Shown: positions 33,644 to 44,189, counted from the stretch's first letter. The stretch is 64,000 nucleotides of DNA from Neorhizobium huautlense (GCF_030811685.1 NZ_JAUSRF010000020.1:1-64000), one strand, 5' to 3'. Notes: generated by a model from the sequence alone, not told the origin. Numbers and translations: made by a program.

Positions 33644-34477
33644 GTGATCAAGACATGCCGCCATCTATTTGGATCATTCGCTATCGTGACGGTTGTGTCG
33701 TTGCTTCCGATTGCGGCAACGCCAGCGCAGGCGATCGAGGTCGGCCGAGTGGCCGGGCATTCCGTCGAGATAAAAAAGGAGGATTTCGAGGCCGCGCTGT
33801 CGGTCGATGGGCGACAACTGCACAAAAACTCGATCATCCTGTTTGATGAAATCGTGTCGATCAACGGCGTTCTGGCACTGGTCGGCTCCAGTTCTCCAGG
33901 TGGCAATGCCTGCGATGGCTCTCCATTCGTCTTATCTTTTGCCGAAACTCCGCGGTTGGACGGCCCCATCGATTCATGTGTCTCTATAGAGCACCGCGTT
34001 GAAGGAGATCGAATTGCCTTCTCGGCTTTACCGGTGCCGGGCCGAAAAACAGAACGATGGGAATGGACTTTGGCAGGCGGCTTTAAAACCTTGAGCGCGA
34101 CCGAATTCCAGCCAACCGCGGGATCTGGTTGGGACAATCTTCGCGAACGGAAACTCACACATCCAGCTGACGCATTCCGAAACCAGGAAGTCTCGGCGTC
34201 GGTGCGATCCCTTGTCGGTCCTGATTTTGACTATTTCCAGGAACTTATGATTGGCGTGGGAAGCGGCGAGTTCAAAGGCGATGATTTCGTCGGATCGGCT
34301 TGCAGGCCACACAATTGCGATGAGGAAGCAGGCCTTCTCTTCCTGTCCAGACAGGATCGCGCCGTGTTTGCGGCATGGAAACCAGCGGGCAAGAAAATTG
34401 TTGTCCATCCGAATGTGAAGGCTTGGCCTGAAAAGGCAAAAAGCGAATTGCGGATCTGGGCTCGGCAGTGGGAGTGA
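33644..34477 (+). CDS. Secreted protein of unknown function (277 aa)
   Basis: A Sec signal peptide (MIKTCRHLFGSFAIVTVVSLLPIAATPAQA, cleavage after AQA) precedes a periplasmic domain with paired cysteines (GGNACDGSPF, IDSCVSIEH, GSACRPHNCDEEAGLLFL). The GTG at 33644 is preceded by GAGGAG. The segments IILFDEIVSINGVLALVGSSSPGGNACDG and FKGDDFVGSACRPHNC repeat a similar theme, so two related subdomains may exist. Family not recognised; exported rhizobial proteins of this type are common. Confidence 0.72.
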   Translation: MIKTCRHLFGSFAIVTVVSLLPIAATPAQAIEVGRVAGHSVEIKKEDFEAALSVDGRQLHKNSIILFDEIVSINGVLALVGSSSPGGNACDGSPFVLSFAETPRLDGPIDSCVSIEHRVEGDRIAFSALPVPGRKTERWEWTLAGGFKTLSATEFQPTAGSGWDNLRERKLTHPADAFRNQEVSASVRSLVGPDFDYFQELMIGVGSGEFKGDDFVGSACRPHNCDEEAGLLFLSRQDRAVFAAWKPAGKKIVVHPNVKAWPEKAKSELRIWARQWE

Positions 34478-34571
34478 CGGCTTCAACACAACTCGAGGAC
34501 CTGTTGCCGTTCAACGCAGTGGCAGCAGGTAGAAATCCTATCACTTCGAGCGGGCGTCCATTGGGCTGTAA

Positions 34572-34763
34572 TTACCGCTGGAAACGTTGAAAACCGTCAA
34601 TCCACGCGTCATGCTGTATTGCCTGGCTGTGGAAGCGATAGGGGTTTTCGAACCGGGAGTGGCCCTGCATGGCGGCGGCGTGGCCTTCAGCGGTCCAACG
34701 TGCAGTTGATTGCGCCGTTAGGAAAGCAATCCCATCATCTGCATGGGGCAAACAAGCCGTCAT
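34572..34763 (-). CDS. Rmf/CrpP-fold small protein (ribosome modulation factor-like)
   Basis: The 63 residues end TAEGHAAAMQGHSRFENPYRFHSQAIQHDAWIDGFQRFQR, which follows the Rmf/CrpP pattern G..A...G....NPY......A.W..GF. In E. coli Rmf dimerises ribosomes in stationary phase; CrpP-type relatives were first reported on plasmids. The ATG at 34763 follows AGGAAACG. Which of the two roles applies cannot be said. Confidence 0.72.
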   Translation of the reverse strand: MTACLPHADDGIAFLTAQSTARWTAEGHAAAMQGHSRFENPYRFHSQAIQHDAWIDGFQRFQR

Positions 34764-34870
34764 TTCGTTTCCTGGCTTTAACGGCACTTTCGGTCTCCCC
34801 ACACAAACGTGCAAACTATGAGGGCGCCGAAGGTTTTCAAGACGTGCAGACGGTTGTGGTGAATGGATGA

Positions 34871-35104
34871 TTATTGTGCAGCCTGACCACTCATAAATAC
34901 GCGGTGCATTGTTTCCGCGATCGCCTGCTCAATCGGTTTTTCGAGCAAAATGTCAGGTTCGTTGGCAAGCTCAATGAATGTATGATCGACCAGCCGATCC
35001 TTCATCGGGCCCGAGAGATGATAGCGAATAGCGTAAGTGGCAAGCTTTCGCCGAAGTGCATCCATCTCTGCATCTGACACAACAACATTTCGCGGAATAA
35101 TCAT
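34871..35104 (-). CDS. Hypothetical protein (77 aa)
   Basis: Helical segments DAEMDALRRKLATYAIRYHLSGPMKDRLVDHTFIELANEPDILLEKPIEQAIAETMHRVFM dominate. It resembles no family I can name. The ATG at 35104 follows GGAGG at 9 bases, a strong reason to accept it. Confidence 0.65.
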   Translation of the reverse strand: MIIPRNVVVSDAEMDALRRKLATYAIRYHLSGPMKDRLVDHTFIELANEPDILLEKPIEQAIAETMHRVFMSGQAAQ

Positions 35105-35718
35105 GACAGGGTTCCTCCACCGAATGACCGTAAGCCATAATTTCGGCATGTCCAATGAAGTTGGAGTGACCGCGCGGCTAGCATGTTCCAAGGGCGCAAT
35201 GTCGTGATCAGGCCATAATCAAGTTGCGCGACATCAATCTTCGCTGCATTACTGCAGCCTGCCATTTCAACAGAAAACAAATAAGGCTCAGCATTTGCCA
35301 GATAAATCGCTCCGCTGGCTTCAGCCCCCAGATGTAAATGAGCGGCTCGGTTTCCATGAAGGAAACGAGGTCGCGAAAGTCTGGCCGGAGGGTTTCAAAG
35401 GGAACACAGCCGCGAAATGGCATTGGACAGTCCCGCCACGGGAAGCAGCTGGATTTGTCGATGGTACCGGCGATGAAGAGAAGGACGCCTTTTCTGCTCA
35501 GTCGGAAGCAAACCGTGTGTTCTTCAAAGACTGACGTTAATTCCTGTAAAGGGAAAATATAGGCTGCTTCTCGGCTTCGATTATCCAATATGCGATAGTT
35601 GATCGATTAAATATTTCCTCACAGCCTATGCCTCTGAATCTCATAGAAATTCCGGGGCCAAAATAGGCATGGGACAATATTCCCAACATTAGCACCGCTT
35701 GACTCTTCCCCTCGTCAG
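35105..35718. other. Long stretch with only doubtful frames
   Basis: Two overlapping open frames on opposite strands occupy 35208-35588; neither has a good start. The plus-strand one (35295-35534, KVWPEGFKGNTAAKWHWTVPP) looks more protein-like and may be a gene fragment. Nothing else is seen until the SOS box. Confidence 0.4.
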
Positions 35719-35733
35719 GAACAGAAACGGAAC
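35719..35733 (+). promoter_or_regulatory. SOS (LexA) box of the imuA-imuB-dnaE2 operon
   Basis: GAAC at 35719-35722 and GAAC at 35730-35733 are separated by exactly 7 bases, an exact match to the alphaproteobacterial LexA consensus. It lies 70 bases upstream of imuA. Confidence 0.85.
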
Positions 35734-35803
35734 ATCCGCATTTTGTCCAGCATGATGCTGGTCCTGAATTTTGTCACCACGACCTTGAAGGGAGCCGTGA
35801 ACG

Positions 35804-36556
35804 ATGACTGCTGCCCGGGAAAAGGTAATCGACGATCTGCGTGAGCGGATCTCGGCTTTGGAAGGTATGTCAGCCCGCAAGGCTGGCTGTCTTGCCTTCG
35901 GCGTGCCGGAAATCGATGCGGCCCTGCCCGGCGGAGGCCTTGCCTATGGCGCGCTCCACGAATTTGCCGGCGGTGGGGCAGGCACAGTTGATGGCGCCGC
36001 AGCCGCTCTTTTTACTGCTGGCATTGCAGCACGCACCAAAGGACCGATTGTCTGGTGCCTGACGCGGCCCGATCTGTTCTTTCCGGCGTTGGCCCAGGTC
36101 GGCCTTCATTCCGATCGGGTGATCTTCGTCGAGTCCGACAAGGATGAGGACGTGCTCGCCAATATGGAGGAGGGGCTTTCCTACGGCGGGCTCGGCGCCG
36201 TCGTTGGCGAGCTGGTCCGGCTACCGATGGTCGGTTCGCGCCGGCTGCAGCTGGCGGCAGAGCGGACCGGGACAATGGCATTGGCTGTGCGCCGCTGGAG
36301 GCGGCAGACGGAAGCCAATGACTTCGGACAACCGACGGCATCGACGACACGGTGGAGGGTGAGCGTCATGCCGTCCGACGACCTGCCGGTTCCGGGCGTG
36401 GGAAGGCATCGATGGTTTGTCGAGTTGATGCGCGTCAAAGCGGGTGAGTGTGCTGAGTTTCTCGTGAGGGCATGTGATGAGCAGGGTCGTGTCGATTTAC
36501 CTTCCGGATCTGCCGACCGATCGCATTCGCCGCGACGATCCCTCCATTCCGCCTGA
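35804..36556 (+). CDS. imuA: ImuA, accessory protein of the ImuABC mutasome
   Basis: ImuA is a RecA-like-fold protein required with ImuB and DnaE2 for damage-induced mutagenesis. The 250 residues contain CLAFGVPEIDAALPGGGLAYGALHEFAG, the family signature, and WCLTRPDLFFPALAQVGLHSDRVIFVESDKDEDVLANMEEGLSYGGLGAVVGELVRLPMVGSRRLQLAAERTGTMALAVRR. No intact Walker A is seen. It overlaps imuB by 80 bases and sits behind a perfect SOS box. Confidence 0.92.
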   Translation: MTAAREKVIDDLRERISALEGMSARKAGCLAFGVPEIDAALPGGGLAYGALHEFAGGGAGTVDGAAAALFTAGIAARTKGPIVWCLTRPDLFFPALAQVGLHSDRVIFVESDKDEDVLANMEEGLSYGGLGAVVGELVRLPMVGSRRLQLAAERTGTMALAVRRWRRQTEANDFGQPTASTTRWRVSVMPSDDLPVPGVGRHRWFVELMRVKAGECAEFLVRACDEQGRVDLPSGSADRSHSPRRSLHSA

Positions 36557-37988
36557 ACAGGCCATCGCCGTCATCGCCAAAAGCGGTCCCAAACGCTGGG
36601 TATCTGCCGCGGACGCTGCTGCGAAAAAGGCAGGCGTGCATGTCGGCATGCCGGCGGCAAAAGCCCAGGCGCTGTTTCGCGGTCTGATGCTGGTCGATGC
36701 AGACGCAGCCGCCGATGCGGCGGCGCTTGAACGGATCACGCTTTGGGCTCTCACCCAATATTCCCCGATTGTCGCGGTCGACGGCACGGATGGCATCGTC
36801 ATGGACACCGAGGGTGCGGACCACTTGCAGGGCGGTGAACTGCCGATGGTGACCAAGATCGCAAACCAGTTCCTGGCAAAAAAGCTGACGGCCCGCGTGG
36901 CGGTGGCCGATACCTGGGGTGCTGCGCACGCTTGCGCGCGTGCGATCACCCGTGAGACGGTGATCGTACCGATCGGAGAGACCATTCGCGCGGTGGAGAG
37001 GCTGCCGATTTCCCTGCTGCGCCTGCCGACCAAGATTATCGGCGATCTGCGAACACTCGGTTTCCAGTCGATCGGCGAACTGGCGAACACGCCGCGTGCG
37101 CCGCTCACCCTTCGTTTCGGTCCTGAACTCGGCCGACGTCTCGACCAGATTTTTGGACGGGTGTCCGAGCCAATCGACCCGATCCGTGCGGACGAACTGG
37201 TCGAGGTCACGCGCTCCTTCGCCGAGCCGATCGGTGCGGCCGAGACCATCGACAAATATGTTGGTCGTCTTGTCGTGCAACTGATCGATGAGTTGCAGAA
37301 AAAAGGGGTGGGCGTGCGCCGTGCCGACCTGATCGTCGACAAGGTCGACAATACGCGACAGGCCATCCGTGCCGGCACAGTCAAACCGTCGCGTGATATC
37401 GCCTGGTTGACCAAGCTGTTTCGCGACCGGACCGAAAAGATCGAGCCGGGGTTTGGGATTGAGCGGCTGACACTGGTTGCCATCATCGCGGAACCGCTTG
37501 AGGAGCTGCAGAAATCGTCTTCGCTGGTGGAAGAGGAGGTCACCGACGTTTCGCCGCTGATCGACATCTATGGAAACCGTGGGCACAGGGTTTACCGGCT
37601 GGCGCCACTGGCGTCCGACGTTCCCGAGCGCTCCGTCCAACGCATCAGCGCTGTCGCCGAGCCGGTTGAGGTATCCTGGGTTCATCACTGGCGCCGCCCG
37701 GTCAGGTTGCTGGAGCGACCGGAAGTGATCGACGTCATCGCACTCATGCCGGACCATCCGCCCGTCGCCGTCACCTGGCGCGGCAAGCGTCGCAAAGTGA
37801 AACGCGCCGACGGCCCGGAGCGCATCTTTGGCGAATGGTGGCGCCGTGACAGCGAGATGGAAGCCGTGCGCGACTACTTCGTTGTCGAGGACGACAGCGG
37901 CGAGCGCCTCTGGGTGTTTCGTTCCGGCGATGGTGTCGATCCCGAGACCGGCAGCCACCGGTGGTTCTGCCACGGGATTTTTGCATGA
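36477..37988 (+). CDS. imuB: ImuB, catalytically inactive Y-family polymerase homologue
   Basis: ImuB links DnaE2 to the beta clamp. The 503 residues follow the Y-family plan, but the region equivalent to SxDE reads [10 protein letters not shown] and the N-terminal Asp motif is YLPDLPTD, so polymerase activity is lost, as in other ImuB proteins. The C-terminal part (from about 380) holds the partner-binding tail. The ATG at 36477 (just after a GTG at 36474) overlaps imuA; its stop overlaps dnaE2 (ATGA). Confidence 0.93.
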   Translation: MSRVVSIYLPDLPTDRIRRDDPSIPPEQAIAVIAKSGPKRWVSAADAAAKKAGVHVGMPAAKAQALFRGLMLVDADAAADAAALERITLWALTQYSPIVAVDGTDGIVMDTEGADHLQGGELPMVTKIANQFLAKKLTARVAVADTWGAAHACARAITRETVIVPIGETIRAVERLPISLLRLPTKIIGDLRTLGFQSIGELANTPRAPLTLRFGPELGRRLDQIFGRVSEPIDPIRADELVEVTRSFAEPIGAAETIDKYVGRLVVQLIDELQKKGVGVRRADLIVDKVDNTRQAIRAGTVKPSRDIAWLTKLFRDRTEKIEPGFGIERLTLVAIIAEPLEELQKSSSLVEEEVTDVSPLIDIYGNRGHRVYRLAPLASDVPERSVQRISAVAEPVEVSWVHHWRRPVRLLERPEVIDVIALMPDHPPVAVTWRGKRRKVKRADGPERIFGEWWRRDSEMEAVRDYFVVEDDSGERLWVFRSGDGVDPETGSHRWFCHGIFA

Positions 37989-40900
37989 GATATGCCGAAC
38001 TCCAGGTCACGACACATTTCTCCTTCCTGCGCGGGGCATCGTCGGCGCAGGAACTGTTCGAGCGAGCGACGGAACTTGGCATCGATGCCATCGGCGTCGT
38101 AGACCGAAACAGTCTGGCGGGGATTGTTCGAGCGCTCGAGGCATCTCGCGGGCCGGGTCTGCGGCTGGTGGTCGGATGCCGACTGGACCTCGCCGATGGA
38201 ATGTCCATTCTCGTTTATCCGACTGATCGGGCCGCCTATTCCCGGCTGACCCGGCTGATCACGCTTGGAAAATCGCGCGGCGGCAAGAACAACTGCATCC
38301 TGCACTGGGATGATGTGATCGCCTATTCGCACGGGATGATCGGCATACTGGTTCCCGATCTGGCTGATGATCTCTGCGCGCTGCGCTTGAGGAAAATGGC
38401 CGAGGTGTTTTTCGACCGGGCCTATGTCTCGCTCTGCCTGCGCCGGCGGCCGAATGACCAGATGCGCCTTTATGAGATTGCCAATCAGGCGGTGCGGGCG
38501 AGAGTGAAGACAGTTGTCACCAATGATGTGCTGTTCCATGAACCGGGCCGGCGACAATTGCAGGATATCGTCACCTGTATCCGAACCGGCAAAACCATCG
38601 ACGATGTCGGTTATGAGCGCGAACGCCACGCTGATCGATATCTAAAACCGCCGGAAGAAATGGAGCGTCTGTTTCCGCGCTACCCGGAAGCCTTGGCCCG
38701 GACCATGGAAATCGTTCACCGGTGCAAATTCTCCCTCGAGGAACTGACCTACCAGTACCCGGAGGAGGCCATCGTACCGGGCAAGGATGCCCAAGCATCA
38801 CTGGAGCATTACGTCTGGGAATGTGTTCCGGATCGCTATCCCGAAGGCCTGCCGCCGAACGTACTCAAAACCGTGCGCCACGAGCTCGATCTCATCCGTA
38901 CCATGAAATATGCGCCCTATTTTCTGACGGTGTTTTCAATCGTGCGTTATGCCCGCAGTCAGGGCATTCTCTGTCAGGGCAGGGGATCGGCCGCCAACAG
39001 CGCCGTCTGCTACATTCTCGGCGTGACCAGCATCGATCCGGTCACCAATGACCTGTTGTTCGAACGTTTTGTCAGCCAGGAACGCGACGAGCCGCCCGAT
39101 ATCGACGTCGACTTCGAGCACGAGCGACGCGAGGAAGTCATTCAGTGGATCTACACAACCTATAGTCGGGAAAAGGCGGCACTCTGCGCCACCGTTACCC
39201 GTTACCGGGCGAAGGGTGCCATCCGCGATGTCGGCAAGGCGCTTGGCCTGCCGGAAGATGTCATCAAGGCTTTGTCGTCAGGCATGTGGTCCTGGTCGGA
39301 AGAAGTGCCGGATCGCAACATCCGCGAGCTCAACCTCAATCCCGAAGATCGCCGTCTGGCCCTCACGCTGAAGCTGGCGCAACAATTGATGGGCGCTCCG
39401 CGTCATCTCGGCCAGCATCCGGGCGGGTTCGTGCTGACCCATGACCGGCTGGACGATCTCGTGCCGATCGAGCCGGCAAGGATGAAGGATCGGCAGATCA
39501 TTGAATGGGACAAGGATGATGTCGAAGCCCTCAAATTCATGAAGGTCGATATCCTGGCACTCGGCATGCTGACCTGCATGGCCAAGGCCTTCGAGCTCAT
39601 TCGCGCGCACAAGGACCGGGATCTGGATCTCTCCACAATCGAGCAGGAGGATCAGGCGACCTATGCCATGATCCGGCGCGCCGACACGCTCGGCACCTTC
39701 CAGATCGAAAGCAGGGCGCAGATGGCGATGTTGCCACGCCTCAAACCACGGACATATTACGATCTCGTCGTCCAGGTAGCAATCGTCCGGCCCGGTCCCA
39801 TCCAGGGCGACATGGTCCATCCCTATCTGCGCCGACGCGAGGGCAAGGAGGCGGTCGAATATCCGACACCCGAACTTGAGGCGGTGCTCGGCAAGACGCT
39901 GGGCGTGCCGCTCTTTCAGGAATCTGCGATGCGAGTGGCGATGGTCTGTGCCGGATTTACCGGCGGCGAGGCTGACCAGCTCAGAAAATCCATGGCCACA
40001 TTCAAGTTCTCCGGCGGTGTCAGCAAGTTCAAGGACAAGCTGGTTTCCGGCATGGTGAAGAATGGTTACACGGCAGAATTCGCCGAAAAGACATTCAGCC
40101 AGCTTGAAGGCTTCGGATCCTACGGTTTTCCCGAAAGCCACGCAGCGTCCTTTGCCTTGATTGCCTACGCGTCCAATTACATCAAATGCCATTATCCGGA
40201 AGCGTTCTGTGCCGCACTGATCAACTCCCAACCTATGGGTTTTTATGCGCCGGCCCAGATCGTCGGCGATGCACGCGCCCATGGCGTCGAGGTCAGGCCG
40301 GTCTGCATCAACCGCTCTCGCTGGGACTGCACGCTCGAGCGGATCGGCAACACAGATCGTCATGCGGTGCGTCTTGGCCTTCGACGGGTCAAAGGTCTGG
40401 CGGTCGCGGATGCTGCTCGCATCGTCGCCGCGCGTATGAACAGCGCTTTCGTTTCTGTTGATGATATGTGGCGCAGGTCCGGCGTACCGGCAGATGTGTT
40501 GGTCGAATTGGCAAAGGCCGATGCCTATCTGCCCTCATTGAAGCTCGAGAGGCGTGATGCGCTTTGGGCGATCAAGGCGTTGCGCGACGAGCCCCTGCCG
40601 CTGTTTGCCGCAGCCGCCGAGCGGGAGGCGCAGGCGATACCGGAGCAACAGGAGCCGGACGTGGCGCTCCGCCAGATGACCGATGGCCATAACGTCATTC
40701 AGGATTACAGCCATGTCGGCCTGACACTGCGGCAGCATCCGGTCGCATTTCTACGCAAGGACTTGCAGACCAAAAATATCATTACCTGCGCTAATGCCAT
40801 GGGCACCCGCGATGGACGTTGGGTCTATACGGCCGGTCTGGTTCTCGTACGGCAAAAACCGGGCTCGGCCAAGGGGGTGATGTTTTTGACCATCGAGGAT

Positions 40901-41242
40901 GAAACCGGTCCTGCCAATATCGTCGTATGGCCATCGCTGTTCGAAATGCGCCGGCGCGTGGTGCTGGGCTCGTCAATGATGGCGATCAATGGACGCATCC
41001 AGCGGGAAGGAGAGGTCGTGCATCTCGTCGCGCAGCAACTGTTCGATCTGTCAGGCGATCTGTCCGCTCTGGCCGACCGTGATACCGAATTCAAACTGCC
41101 CGCGGGCAGGGGAGACGAGTTTGCGCATGGTGGCGGACCGGATCCGCGCGATAAACCGAAACCGATCGTTCAGCCGCGCGATATGTTCATTCCAGATCTT
41201 CACATTGATACCCTCAAGGTGAAAAGCCGGAATTTCCAATGA
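37985..41242 (+). CDS. dnaE2: Error-prone DNA polymerase III alpha-type subunit DnaE2
   Basis: DnaE2 (ImuC) is the active translesion polymerase of the ImuABC complex. The 1085 residues begin with a PHP domain ([35 protein letters not shown]), then the polymerase core with [16 protein letters not shown] and the catalytic [16 protein letters not shown] (about 370-385), [10 protein letters not shown] and [18 protein letters not shown] [16 protein letters not shown]. An OB domain lies near the C-terminus ([13 protein letters not shown]). The ATG at 37985 overlaps the imuB stop by 4 bases. It is the third gene of an SOS-controlled operon. Confidence 0.96.
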   Translation: MRYAELQVTTHFSFLRGASSAQELFERATELGIDAIGVVDRNSLAGIVRALEASRGPGLRLVVGCRLDLADGMSILVYPTDRAAYSRLTRLITLGKSRGGKNNCILHWDDVIAYSHGMIGILVPDLADDLCALRLRKMAEVFFDRAYVSLCLRRRPNDQMRLYEIANQAVRARVKTVVTNDVLFHEPGRRQLQDIVTCIRTGKTIDDVGYERERHADRYLKPPEEMERLFPRYPEALARTMEIVHRCKFSLEELTYQYPEEAIVPGKDAQASLEHYVWECVPDRYPEGLPPNVLKTVRHELDLIRTMKYAPYFLTVFSIVRYARSQGILCQGRGSAANSAVCYILGVTSIDPVTNDLLFERFVSQERDEPPDIDVDFEHERREEVIQWIYTTYSREKAALCATVTRYRAKGAIRDVGKALGLPEDVIKALSSGMWSWSEEVPDRNIRELNLNPEDRRLALTLKLAQQLMGAPRHLGQHPGGFVLTHDRLDDLVPIEPARMKDRQIIEWDKDDVEALKFMKVDILALGMLTCMAKAFELIRAHKDRDLDLSTIEQEDQATYAMIRRADTLGTFQIESRAQMAMLPRLKPRTYYDLVVQVAIVRPGPIQGDMVHPYLRRREGKEAVEYPTPELEAVLGKTLGVPLFQESAMRVAMVCAGFTGGEADQLRKSMATFKFSGGVSKFKDKLVSGMVKNGYTAEFAEKTFSQLEGFGSYGFPESHAASFALIAYASNYIKCHYPEAFCAALINSQPMGFYAPAQIVGDARAHGVEVRPVCINRSRWDCTLERIGNTDRHAVRLGLRRVKGLAVADAARIVAARMNSAFVSVDDMWRRSGVPADVLVELAKADAYLPSLKLERRDALWAIKALRDEPLPLFAAAAEREAQAIPEQQEPDVALRQMTDGHNVIQDYSHVGLTLRQHPVAFLRKDLQTKNIITCANAMGTRDGRWVYTAGLVLVRQKPGSAKGVMFLTIEDETGPANIVVWPSLFEMRRRVVLGSSMMAINGRIQREGEVVHLVAQQLFDLSGDLSALADRDTEFKLPAGRGDEFAHGGGPDPRDKPKPIVQPRDMFIPDLHIDTLKVKSRNFQ

Positions 41243-41318
41243 CCCCATGGCGGTCGCAGCGATGCCTTGGCGAAGAGCCTGCTGACATCGTCTCCAGACC
41301 CAGGATCCGATCAATCCG

Positions 41319-41345
41319 TCGGCCCCGCCTTGACGGCGGGGCCGA
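41319..41345 (-). terminator. GC-rich hairpin after DUF736 gene 2
   Basis: An 11-bp perfect stem (41319-41329 with 41335-41345) around TTGAC lies between the converging dnaE2 and DUF736 genes. No T tail, but it may serve both. Confidence 0.6.
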
Positions 41346-41352
41346 TCTTGTT

Positions 41353-41661
41353 TCAGTCCCGGTTCGGGCGGGACCAGATGAGCTGCAGGCCATCTTCACC
41401 TTCGATCTCTACAAGCGTCGCGTAGATCGGAGCGGGGAAGCTCGGGTCGTCCAACTTGACCGAGAGAAAGTCGCGGCCCTCGCCAGAGGTCTTCTGCCAG
41501 GCTGCGCCCAGTTCGACATTGCCGGCATAGATGCGGAAGTGCGGTCCCTTGTCGGAAGGGTTTTCCACCCGGGCGATGCGAGCCTTGACGTTCAAGGCGA
41601 GGGTGCGGATCGAGCCGGAAAAGCCATAGTCTGCAGTGGTGAAAGTGCCGATGGTAGCCAT
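41353..41661 (-). CDS. DUF736 family protein (copy 2)
   Basis: The 102 residues differ from the copy at 21011-21319 at only scattered positions (for example [71 protein letters not shown]). The ATG at 41661 has AAGGAAC upstream. It is the first gene, reading from the right end of the SOS block, of the plasmid-type backbone. The function of the family is unknown. Confidence 0.92.
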   Translation of the reverse strand: MATIGTFTTADYGFSGSIRTLALNVKARIARVENPSDKGPHFRIYAGNVELGAAWQKTSGEGRDFLSVKLDDPSFPAPIYATLVEIEGEDGLQLIWSRPNRD

Positions 41662-42144
41662 GTTCATGTTCCTTTTCGTTTTTCGGGCCACGCCCATCGC
41701 GGCCTCGATGGCTGTCGTGCAGACCGGGGACGATCGGACCGCACCCAGCCGGGGTCCCCATCCGCGCTCGCGCGTTGGGGTGGCGATTGGGCCGGAATGA
41801 AATGGAGGGCGGCAACTGCCACTTTTGTTAGTCGGCGAGGAATGGCGGTGCAGCCGGCAGGGGTTAAGAAAAGTTGCAGTGCCGTTGCGGCAAAACGATC
41901 GAGGCAAAGCCGGTCTTCGGTCAGACATGCCTCATCGAGCCCGCAGATGGGAGGCCAACAAATGCAATCGGAAGGAAACCGGATATGGCGATACTGGGGA
42001 ACTGTGAGCGCAGACCATGCTGATCTTATCGAACCGCCCTGGATTGATGCCGCAGCAGTGACTGGTGGAAACACGACATTCACCAGCTTGTTTCCATCCA
42101 AGCCCAAGCTATCGTACTGCCATGATTCGCCAGCCGGAGGACCA
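41662..42144. repeat. Conserved leader of DUF736 copy 2
   Basis: The part to about 41945 repeats the leader of copy 1, most clearly at 41888-41943. In both copies the minus strand can also be read as a similar peptide [17 protein letters not shown], so a coding leader cannot be excluded. The rest is unassigned. Confidence 0.6.
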
Positions 42145-42324
42145 ATGGCAAAGCAGACAAGGCCTTTTATCGTCGAGATCAAGCCGTCCCGGAAAACCAA
42201 ACCTGATACGAAGAAAACCTCGATATGGGGATCGCTGGATTTAAAACCGGATCCGGCTCTGGACCCCGATATGCGATCGATTACTGCAGAGGCGGCTGCC
42301 CCGATCGAAGCGCAGCGCTCCTGA
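42145..42324 (+). CDS. Small basic protein (59 aa)
   Basis: The product begins MAKQTRPFIVEIKPSRKTKPDTKKTSIWGSLDLKP and is strongly basic in its first half. A perfect GGAGG stands 4 bases before the ATG. It converges with the ArdC-like gene. Similar short MAKQTRPF-type proteins seem usual in rhizobial plasmid genomes, but the function is unknown; nucleic-acid binding is a guess from charge. Confidence 0.6.
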   Translation: MAKQTRPFIVEIKPSRKTKPDTKKTSIWGSLDLKPDPALDPDMRSITAEAAAPIEAQRS

Positions 42325-42378
42325 TTGAACGTCGGGCCAACGATCGGTCTCGTCGGCCCACCACCGGTTCAGCTTTGA

Positions 42379-43305
42379 TCAGGCCGCTAGTTGTTCGCCC
42401 TCCGGATTGCTCTGCAAGTCGTGAAGAAACGCGACAGCGCGCTGCGCATGGGCGGCAGCTTGAAAGATCGCACGCTTGTCACTGGCAAGCACCGTGAGCC
42501 ACGACTGTAGATAGGATGCGTGATCCGGCCGGGGTTCAAGCTCCGGCACGAGGCCCAGGTCGGCGCAAAGAAAGCAACTGCCGAGCTCTGCGATCAGTTC
42601 CTCACGGGCACGTTCGCTCTTATCCCGGGCATAACGGGAGAGATCGCGGCCAACCCGATTTTTCTCCGCAGTCCAATGCACATGCTCGTGTCCGAGAACG
42701 GCGTAATAGCTGGCCGGATCCTTGAATGTCTCGAATGCCGGCATCTGGATCAGATCGGGGCCGGGCGCATAATACGCCTGATTGCCGCCGTGGTGCACTA
42801 CCGAGCCTGTGTTTCGGAAGAAGCGATCGGCCAAGTCGATGCGCGCAACCGGATCCAAAACCGGCTCCGGTCGATGATGATAATGATCTGGCAGCCCATC
42901 GATCTGCTCAATGTTGAAGACGGTGTAGGCTTTCAGGAACGGGATTTCACGGTCAATCTCCCCGCCATTGCCGTCGGCTTCAGATTTGGTGAAGCGGCTG
43001 GCGAACACAACCGTCGAGCCGGTCTCGCCCTTGCGGACGGCAGCGCCCAATTCGAGCGCCTGCTTAAAAGTCATCCACATCGGCGAGGAAAAGCCGCGCG
43101 ACATCTGCTCCGACCAGAGAAGCAGTACATTCATGCCCGAATATGGCTGACCGTTGTGACGCAAAGGGCGAGTGATCCTTCCATCGATGTTTCCGGCGCT
43201 CCAGGGCTTCATCCAGGGTCGCACGCCGGCGGCCAGCTCCTCGACAATTGTCTCGGTGATGCGGGTGTAAATGTCAGCCCGCGTTGCGTCTTTTTTCGTG
43301 CTCAT
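42379..43305 (-). CDS. ArdC-like antirestriction protein with zincin metallopeptidase domain
   Basis: The 308 residues have the N-terminal ssDNA-binding domain (RADIYTRITETIVEELAAGVRPWMKPWSAGNIDGRITRPLRHNGQPYSGMNVLLLW, about 8-65) and a C-terminal zincin domain with YAVLGHEHVHWTAEKNRVGRDL (HEHVH at about 197-201) and the Glu in EELIAELGSCFLCADLG. Proteins of this kind (ArdC) protect incoming plasmid DNA from restriction. The ATG at 43305 follows GGAGG at 5 bases. The leader (43306-43604) is GC-rich, without another gene. Confidence 0.88.
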   Translation of the reverse strand: MSTKKDATRADIYTRITETIVEELAAGVRPWMKPWSAGNIDGRITRPLRHNGQPYSGMNVLLLWSEQMSRGFSSPMWMTFKQALELGAAVRKGETGSTVVFASRFTKSEADGNGGEIDREIPFLKAYTVFNIEQIDGLPDHYHHRPEPVLDPVARIDLADRFFRNTGSVVHHGGNQAYYAPGPDLIQMPAFETFKDPASYYAVLGHEHVHWTAEKNRVGRDLSRYARDKSERAREELIAELGSCFLCADLGLVPELEPRPDHASYLQSWLTVLASDKRAIFQAAAHAQRAVAFLHDLQSNPEGEQLAA

Positions 43306-43539
43306 CTCTTTCCTCCATAACAAGCCGGCCGCACCGATTGCGGCCCGTCGCGGAGGGCACAGGCAGGGGGGTAAGAAACGGGTTCCGGCACCGGAACGGC
43401 CGAAACGAAGTGGAGGACGGCGAAGCCGTTGCCTGAGACGGTGGCCCCTGCAGAACCGACGCCGAGGACGGGCCGCATCGGTCGCGTCTGGCGCACGCTT
43501 TTCCTTGTTTTTTCTTTCCTTCGGAAGAACCATAAAAAA

Positions 43540-43563
43540 GGGCCGGTCCCCAAGGGCCGACCC
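43540..43563 (-). terminator. Terminator of the 43605-44189 gene
   Basis: GGGCCGGTCC (43540-43549) pairs with 43554-43563, using G-T wobbles, and six T follow on the minus strand (plus-strand A run 43534-43539). It lies 42 bases after the gene's stop. Confidence 0.7.
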
Positions 43564-43604
43564 GATCTTGATGGAGGCGAGGAGGATTTCCCCGCCAGAT
43601 GATA

Positions 43605-44189
43605 TCAGTCGAATGCCGAGATCTGCGCTTCTGCAGCCTTGCGATCGACGGACTGTCCGGGATTTTCGATCGGGCGATCGAAGGGCTTCCAGGCCTCGCC
43701 GACGATGTGCTTGTAGGCGGCGACAGCACCTTCAGCTGCCATGCGCAGTGCATGAGCCTGGATGCCCATGTCTGCGGCGAACTCCCGTTTGCGGTGCGCG
43801 GCGCTATCGTAACCGACGGGACCGTCGAGATCTTCGTCACGGGCGTCGTTTGCAGCCTTCGCGGTGGCGTCGCGTGCCTGGGTGACGGCACTGCCGTAGA
43901 ACTGTCCGGCACCGTGCGCGGAGCCGACATAGGCGCCGACGATCCGCTGGAGGTGGATCTGCATTGCGCGTTCGCCAAGGCCTTCGCTGAGAGCATCTGC
44001 GGTCTCGGTGAGGAGCCGTTCGTGGAGATCGCGAATCCCGTCGCTGTCGATGACCACGGCCCCGAAGCTTTCAGCGATCTTAAGCGCCTGGGTGACGTCC
44101 GGGCAGGTGAGGCGGACCATTTCGACGGTGGCGCCCTTGCGGAGCTGGACGACACGCGTTGAAGAGCGATTGGTTGCGGGCTTTGCCAT
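43605..44189 (-). CDS. Conserved hypothetical plasmid protein (194 aa)
   Basis: The protein has no membrane segment. It reads as an alpha/beta N-terminal part (RVVQLRKGATVEMVRLTCPDVTQALKIAESFGAVVIDSDGIRDLHERLLTETADALSEGLGERAMQIHLQRIVGAYVGSAHG) and an Ala-rich helical C-terminal part. The ATG at 44189 has AGGAG 6 bases upstream. It recurs in the same company (DUF736, ArdC-like, ParB) on rhizobial plasmids, but I can assign no role. Confidence 0.75.
   Translation of the reverse strand: MAKPATNRSSTRVVQLRKGATVEMVRLTCPDVTQALKIAESFGAVVIDSDGIRDLHERLLTETADALSEGLGERAMQIHLQRIVGAYVGSAHGAGQFYGSAVTQARDATAKAANDARDEDLDGPVGYDSAAHRKREFAADMGIQAHALRMAAEGAVAAYKHIVGEAWKPFDRPIENPGQSVDRKAAEAQISAFD

Noticed and set aside
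35208-35588. Overlapping 126-codon (minus) and 79-codon (plus) frames
   Set aside because: They occupy the same DNA on opposite strands and neither has a credible start; the plus frame may be a gene fragment but nothing proves it.
36435-37973. Very long minus frame antisense to imuB
   Set aside because: It is a GC-rich shadow of the real gene; its translation has no recognisable motif, while the plus frame is clearly ImuB.
39278-40363. 361-codon minus frame antisense to dnaE2
   Set aside because: Shadow of the DnaE2 frame with no start signal or family pattern.
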